The position numbers were made by a program, and so were the translations under genes. 64,000 bases of DNA from Stratiolaelaps scimitus (taxonomy: Eukaryota > Arthropoda > Arachnida > Mesostigmata > Laelapidae), in the NCBI GenBank assembly GCA_019614645.1, contig JABWDB010000008.1, forward strand, positions 11,184,501 to 11,248,500, written 5' to 3'. Positions 60,211 through 64,000 of this stretch are shown piece by piece. The stretch's first letter is position 1, and every line of letters starts with the position of its first letter. The notes beneath the pieces are model-generated. The model saw only the letters and a list, made by a program, of their open reading frames with translations, ran no database searches and had not been told where the DNA came from.

Positions 60211-61046
60211 CTACTTTTGTTGGTTTTTCTCCTTGATCTGGAAGGCTCGTAAAACCACGGGCGCCTTGAAGTCATGTTGGCAGTTGTTGTAGCCCATACC
60301 TGTAATGGACAGATCGTGAATTCGTAGATTCGTCGTCTTCCGTTTCAGCTGCCAATCACATTGAAATCGACAGGATTTCTCCTGCATGTTACTATTGTTG
60401 GGCGAGTACAGTATCGTAAGTGAATCTGGGGCGAAACGTAAGCGAGGTGGATAAAAACAAATATCTATATACTTTTAAAGTTAAGTAAAGACACTGTAGC
60501 AGTGCCCACTGTACCACTCTAACCTTGAACCAGAAGGAACAGTAATAACAAAGGGGTTTGGATCAATCATTGGTATCTGGTTGTCAACACTGCACCGGGC
60601 TGAACGAGCATTATCTGACCAGAACCCACTAGTTGAACAATTGAAACGTTTGCACTAATGTTGCACACATGGTTGCTTCCATCCAAGATCCCCTCCGTTA
60701 ACACGTTTGATTTTCGTTAACAATCTCTAATGTAGCGCTTATGTAAACGGGTTCGATTATAAATAAGTCAATTGGCGCACTGGTTTGTTCCAATGTGGTT
60801 GCTGATAGCACTTTACAATGCAAGCGATCAATTAACTAGCTTGCATATAATGGTAGGACTGTAAATACTTATCGGAATAATCTTACCGAAACCTGCTCCA
60901 GTGCCGAAGATGACGGGCCATGCTCGACGTCGAAAAAGAATGAGAGAGGCCACAGCTCCCAGTCCGAGGCCAGCGCCCATTTTGACAGTGGTATCTGTGA
61001 TGCAGCGATCCCATTTCTCCCCTATGAGGTCTTCTGAGGCAACCAT
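60211..61046 (-). CDS. MICOS10: MICOS complex subunit MIC10, 2 exons
   Basis: Core subunit of the mitochondrial contact site and cristae organising system, a hairpin protein of the inner membrane that bends cristae junctions. Exon 1 is 61046-60887 (MVASEDLIGEKWDRCITDTT onward). Exon 2 is 60299-60211 (GMGYNNCQHDFKAP, ending KEKNQQK and TAG). Phase 1 junction; 82 residues, usual length. Both glycine-rich membrane segments needed for oligomerisation are present: GAGLGLG (24-30) and GTGAGFGMG (48-56), separated by the positively charged loop FRRRAWP. The NCQHDF motif after the second segment is conserved in the family. Confidence 0.96.
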
Positions 61047-63480
61047 CTTGTGTTCGATTTACGTCTGAACGGTGCTACGTCTCAACTGGATCAACATTGC
61101 AAACCAAGAAATTTATGGAACGGAAGCGGAAAATGTTACGATCTCAATGTTGATAGCTCCAACAAGCACTAAAGGACGTTCCATCAACATTGGTCATATT
61201 GTTAAATAATATAACTTTATAATAATTCAATAACTCATAAGGTTAAATTGATAATGGAATAATATTTAACTGTTGGCTATTCTATCCAATAGCGGTGTGT
61301 ACGTGATGTGACTAGAATAATCGGTAGGTTCACGTCGTTGTCGCCGAGGGACCTGTACACGACACAATAATCTGGACTATACGTCTGAATCTAGGCGCAG
61401 CTTGTTACCATACTGGTGAGAGCATGTTATAGAGCTGGTGTCGCTATATGATGTCTCACGACAATGTACAAATAGATGAATCATAAACGACGATACGCTG
61501 AAGAACTATTCCGTGTCGAGACCCTTCTGCATGAATGTCTTATAAGATCTCGACGTGTTCTTGATGTCCTGACTGCATAGTCAAGCCAAAACTATCCGAG
61601 CACTTGAATAAAATGCAGGGGACCAATTATATTGATTATCTAGCGGTTTATTTCCCTTGGCGTAGCGCACAGGCATACGTATACGACCATTAATCACGCC
61701 GCGCGGGCGGACTAAGTTTGAAAACAATTTTCGTACCACTGCTCCTCTATGAATAGATAATACCTACACATAAGATGTTATTAATACTATCAAGGATCAG
61801 AATGTGTTGCGGGCGAATTTCTAGATCAAGCTACTACATATTCACAATATCGAAAGAAACGAGTATCGTCTTGCGTCAGCTGAAAAACTACACGTTCGTC
61901 ATCAGTACGCCCTGACGATGCAGTGTGGCCACTGCACTCTCTCTCTTTCTCTCGGGAAAAAGGTACCTGGCAGAGTACCTAGTGTTGAGATTCATCACCT
62001 CTTCTCTGCTCGCTTGTGTATTACCTGTCGAAGTAGACGAGCACTTTCACAGGGACACACGCTTATTGTGAAAAAAAACAATAATTGTTGTTTGTCAAAA
62101 TTTTACAAGAATTTCATGCTGCAACTTACAGAAGGGTGACCGGGTGAAATCAACGGAACGGTTCGATGTCTCAGCTTTAGAGCTCGGAGCAGATGATGTA
62201 GGTGTTGATATATTCAAAATGTACCAAGCGTTGTTTCTATCCCAGATTTTCCCCTTGTGGATGTGTCCAGCAGCTTAGAACTGCAAAACATTTGGGAAAC
62301 AATACGTTGGAAGAGACGTTTCTATTCGGAACAACTCAACGAATATCATGTAGCCCAGATACGCACAAAAAACCACACACATACGCCCCAACTGAAGCAC
62401 GTCTGCATCGTAATTCCAGAGCGCCAATATTTTCTTCCATTTTCAATGCATCATCTCATCTCTCTCCCCTGAAGGAGTTCGTTAATAGCTATTACGAATT
62501 TTTCCGATATGGATCCAAATTTGCGTTTCGAGAGCTCGTGCTTACTAATTTACTAGGTGTTTTTTGCTTCTAGTTTCAGACACGTAGCATTAGGCAAGAT
62601 TTTATTTAATTTACGCGTGCCTCATATATTGTTGCTTCAAACGCTCTATGGTGCTCAAGAACGGACTTATCAAGCTTGATAACTGCTTGCGAGAGGCAAT
62701 GCTATCGCCTTCCTCGAGACAATGTCGGCTTCGGCCGCGGTCCCCAAGTAATCCCCCCCCCGCCCCAAATAATTCCTAATTATTGTATGTTTGAATAAAA
62801 AAGCTTGTTTGTTTGCGTAGCAAAAACAGTACAATTAAAAACCAATTAAAAGTAATACAGTTATTGTTCCCGAACATTGGTCTATACATTTTAGTGCACG
62901 CGCTAAATCGCTCAGCATCAAACGCTCCGTTCAATGTAAATGGGTAAATGTGAAGAAAGATGAAGATCAGTAAGATATAATTGTTCTTTGTAGTTCTTCA
63001 TTAATTTGAATCAGACTTTTTATAATCATGCTTTCAGCGATTCCACTTTCCTCTCGCAATAATCCGTTTAGCCGCGGCAGCTAGTTAATGCGTCTTAGAT
63101 CATAGCCATTCCAGGAGGGGAGGCGGTCACGGGGTTGTCATACATTAACATGGCAGCACCCCCTTTTAATAAATTAAAAAGGAAGAAAAAACCATTATAG
63201 CCAACCAGCTCAAACTTTGTGTTGTGGTGAATTCAGAAAGCATCCTGGATTGTTACGCTGCGAGTTTGTAGTAGTAACTGGCCGTTTAAAACGACAGGTA
63301 TGAAAAATGACTTCATTTGTATTTCGATTGCCACTCACCTTTTTGTATTTTTAAAAAAAACCCACTCGACTATTTTGTGCACGGGGCATAATCATTATAA
63401 TAAGCATTATTCAAGCCGTGTTCAATCACATATGCTCAGGATTTCAAAAAGAGTTTCGTGCTAATTCATCAATTAATTAA
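61047..63480. other. Intergenic region, nothing coding supported
   Basis: MIC10 promoter side followed by AT-rich DNA. Open frames at 61918-62139 and 62202-62573 carry no family signature, and no matching splice sites could be assembled. A short CCCCCCCCGCCCC run lies near 62755. Confidence 0.5.
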
Positions 63481-64000
63481 TTGGCTGCCTGTTCCCGATC
63501 GACGTCCGTTTCTCTCTCTCTCTCACTTTTCCCCTCGAAAATCGTCCCGCACGCATGATCCTGATTGCCTAGGCGCTTCTTCCCGTGAACAAGACGTCTC
63601 CCTCAAAAACTGCCCTGTCCAACCCGCCACAACGGCGGAAAAAGCTTCCCGTTGTTGTTCGTGTTGTCGTCCCAGCCAGGACGCGACACAGCGAACGCTT
63701 GCTGTGCTGCCATTTTGAAAGCAGCGGCAGCGTCGTCTCGCTGTTGTCGGCTGCTTGTCGGCGGCCGCCGATGGCGCCGTCGTTCTGTCAACCATCATCG
63801 CTGTAAAGATAGCTTGGCTTAGCGTATTCCGCCGTCAATGTTTGCCTGGCTAGCTATAGCGCAGCCCGCCCCTGCTATAGAGTCAGTCGGCTAGCCAATA
63901 GTAAGTAACACTATAATACTACCCCACTTCAACCGTGCTGGCCCGGCGGCGACAGTGCTGCCACCACCAACCCCAGCGATCGGTTGGGCCGCCGGCGGGT
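63481..64000. promoter_or_regulatory. GC-rich, promoter-like segment at the window end
   Basis: Composition changes sharply to GC- and CpG-rich, starting with a CT-rich tract at about 63511-63530. The minus strand contains CAAAATGGCAGC near 63710-63721, similar to YY1/TISU initiator sites. Open frames on both strands here may be leader sequence of a gene lying beyond the right edge. No exon could be established. Confidence 0.3.

Noticed and set aside
1..64000. CRISPR arrays, operons, prophage or other bacterial systems
   Set aside because: The sequence is clearly eukaryotic with spliced genes. No direct-repeat/spacer arrays or bacterial gene order were seen.

Overview
This is nuclear DNA from an animal, most likely an arthropod. 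The genes are split by GT-AG introns, microsatellites and mariner remnants are scattered between them, and every recognisable protein is a conserved metazoan one. Intron sizes, AT-rich spacers and the general protein divergence would fit a chelicerate, perhaps a parasitiform mite, but that placement is inference. All exon models were read by eye from splice sites, reading phase and family knowledge. No search was run.

Layout, left to right: (1) 1-9.9 kb is gene-poor, with a decayed mariner at the left edge, AT microsatellites and a tRNA-like scrap. (2) 9.9-12.65 kb, minus: a LAMMER/CLK kinase (Doa-like) with an uninterrupted coding sequence and a probable 5'UTR intron, under an ETS-type promoter motif. 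(3) 14.1-26.6 kb, plus: a 16-exon dynactin p150Glued gene (about 1310 aa). Its large fourth intron contains, on the opposite strand, a complete two-exon gene for an unrecognised 69-aa secreted cationic peptide with its own TATA box and poly(A) signal. (4) 28.0-29.8 kb, plus: an uninterrupted ORF for a secreted, glycosylated, FN3-like protein with a D/R/G-rich tail. (5) 31.7-38.2 kb, minus: PRRC1 (6 coding exons, 450 aa), with a second mariner remnant in its first large intron. (6) 38.2-44.3 kb: intergenic, including a dispersed degenerate 28S rDNA fragment. (7) 44.3-47.9 kb, plus: CHID1/SI-CLP chitinase-like protein (7 exons, 386 aa). (8) 49.1-50.0 kb, minus: Kish/TMEM167. (9) 51.0-53.6 kb, minus: an 878-aa C2H2 + MULE-RNaseH + SWIM protein (ZSWIM3-like, domesticated transposase). 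(10) 53.9-55.0 kb: weak small minus-strand candidates. (11) 55.25-57.8 kb, plus: MBD2/3 of the NuRD complex (4 exons, 261 aa). (12) 60.2-61.05 kb, minus: MIC10 of the MICOS complex (2 exons, 82 aa). (13) 61-64 kb: no gene seen; the last 500 bases are GC-rich and promoter-like.

The genes are unrelated housekeeping or signalling genes and do not form an operon-like system. Three copies of a short tRNA-related SINE-like repeat lie in introns of dynactin, Kish and MBD2/3. The item most likely to be undescribed is the nested secreted peptide gene at 16717-17503.
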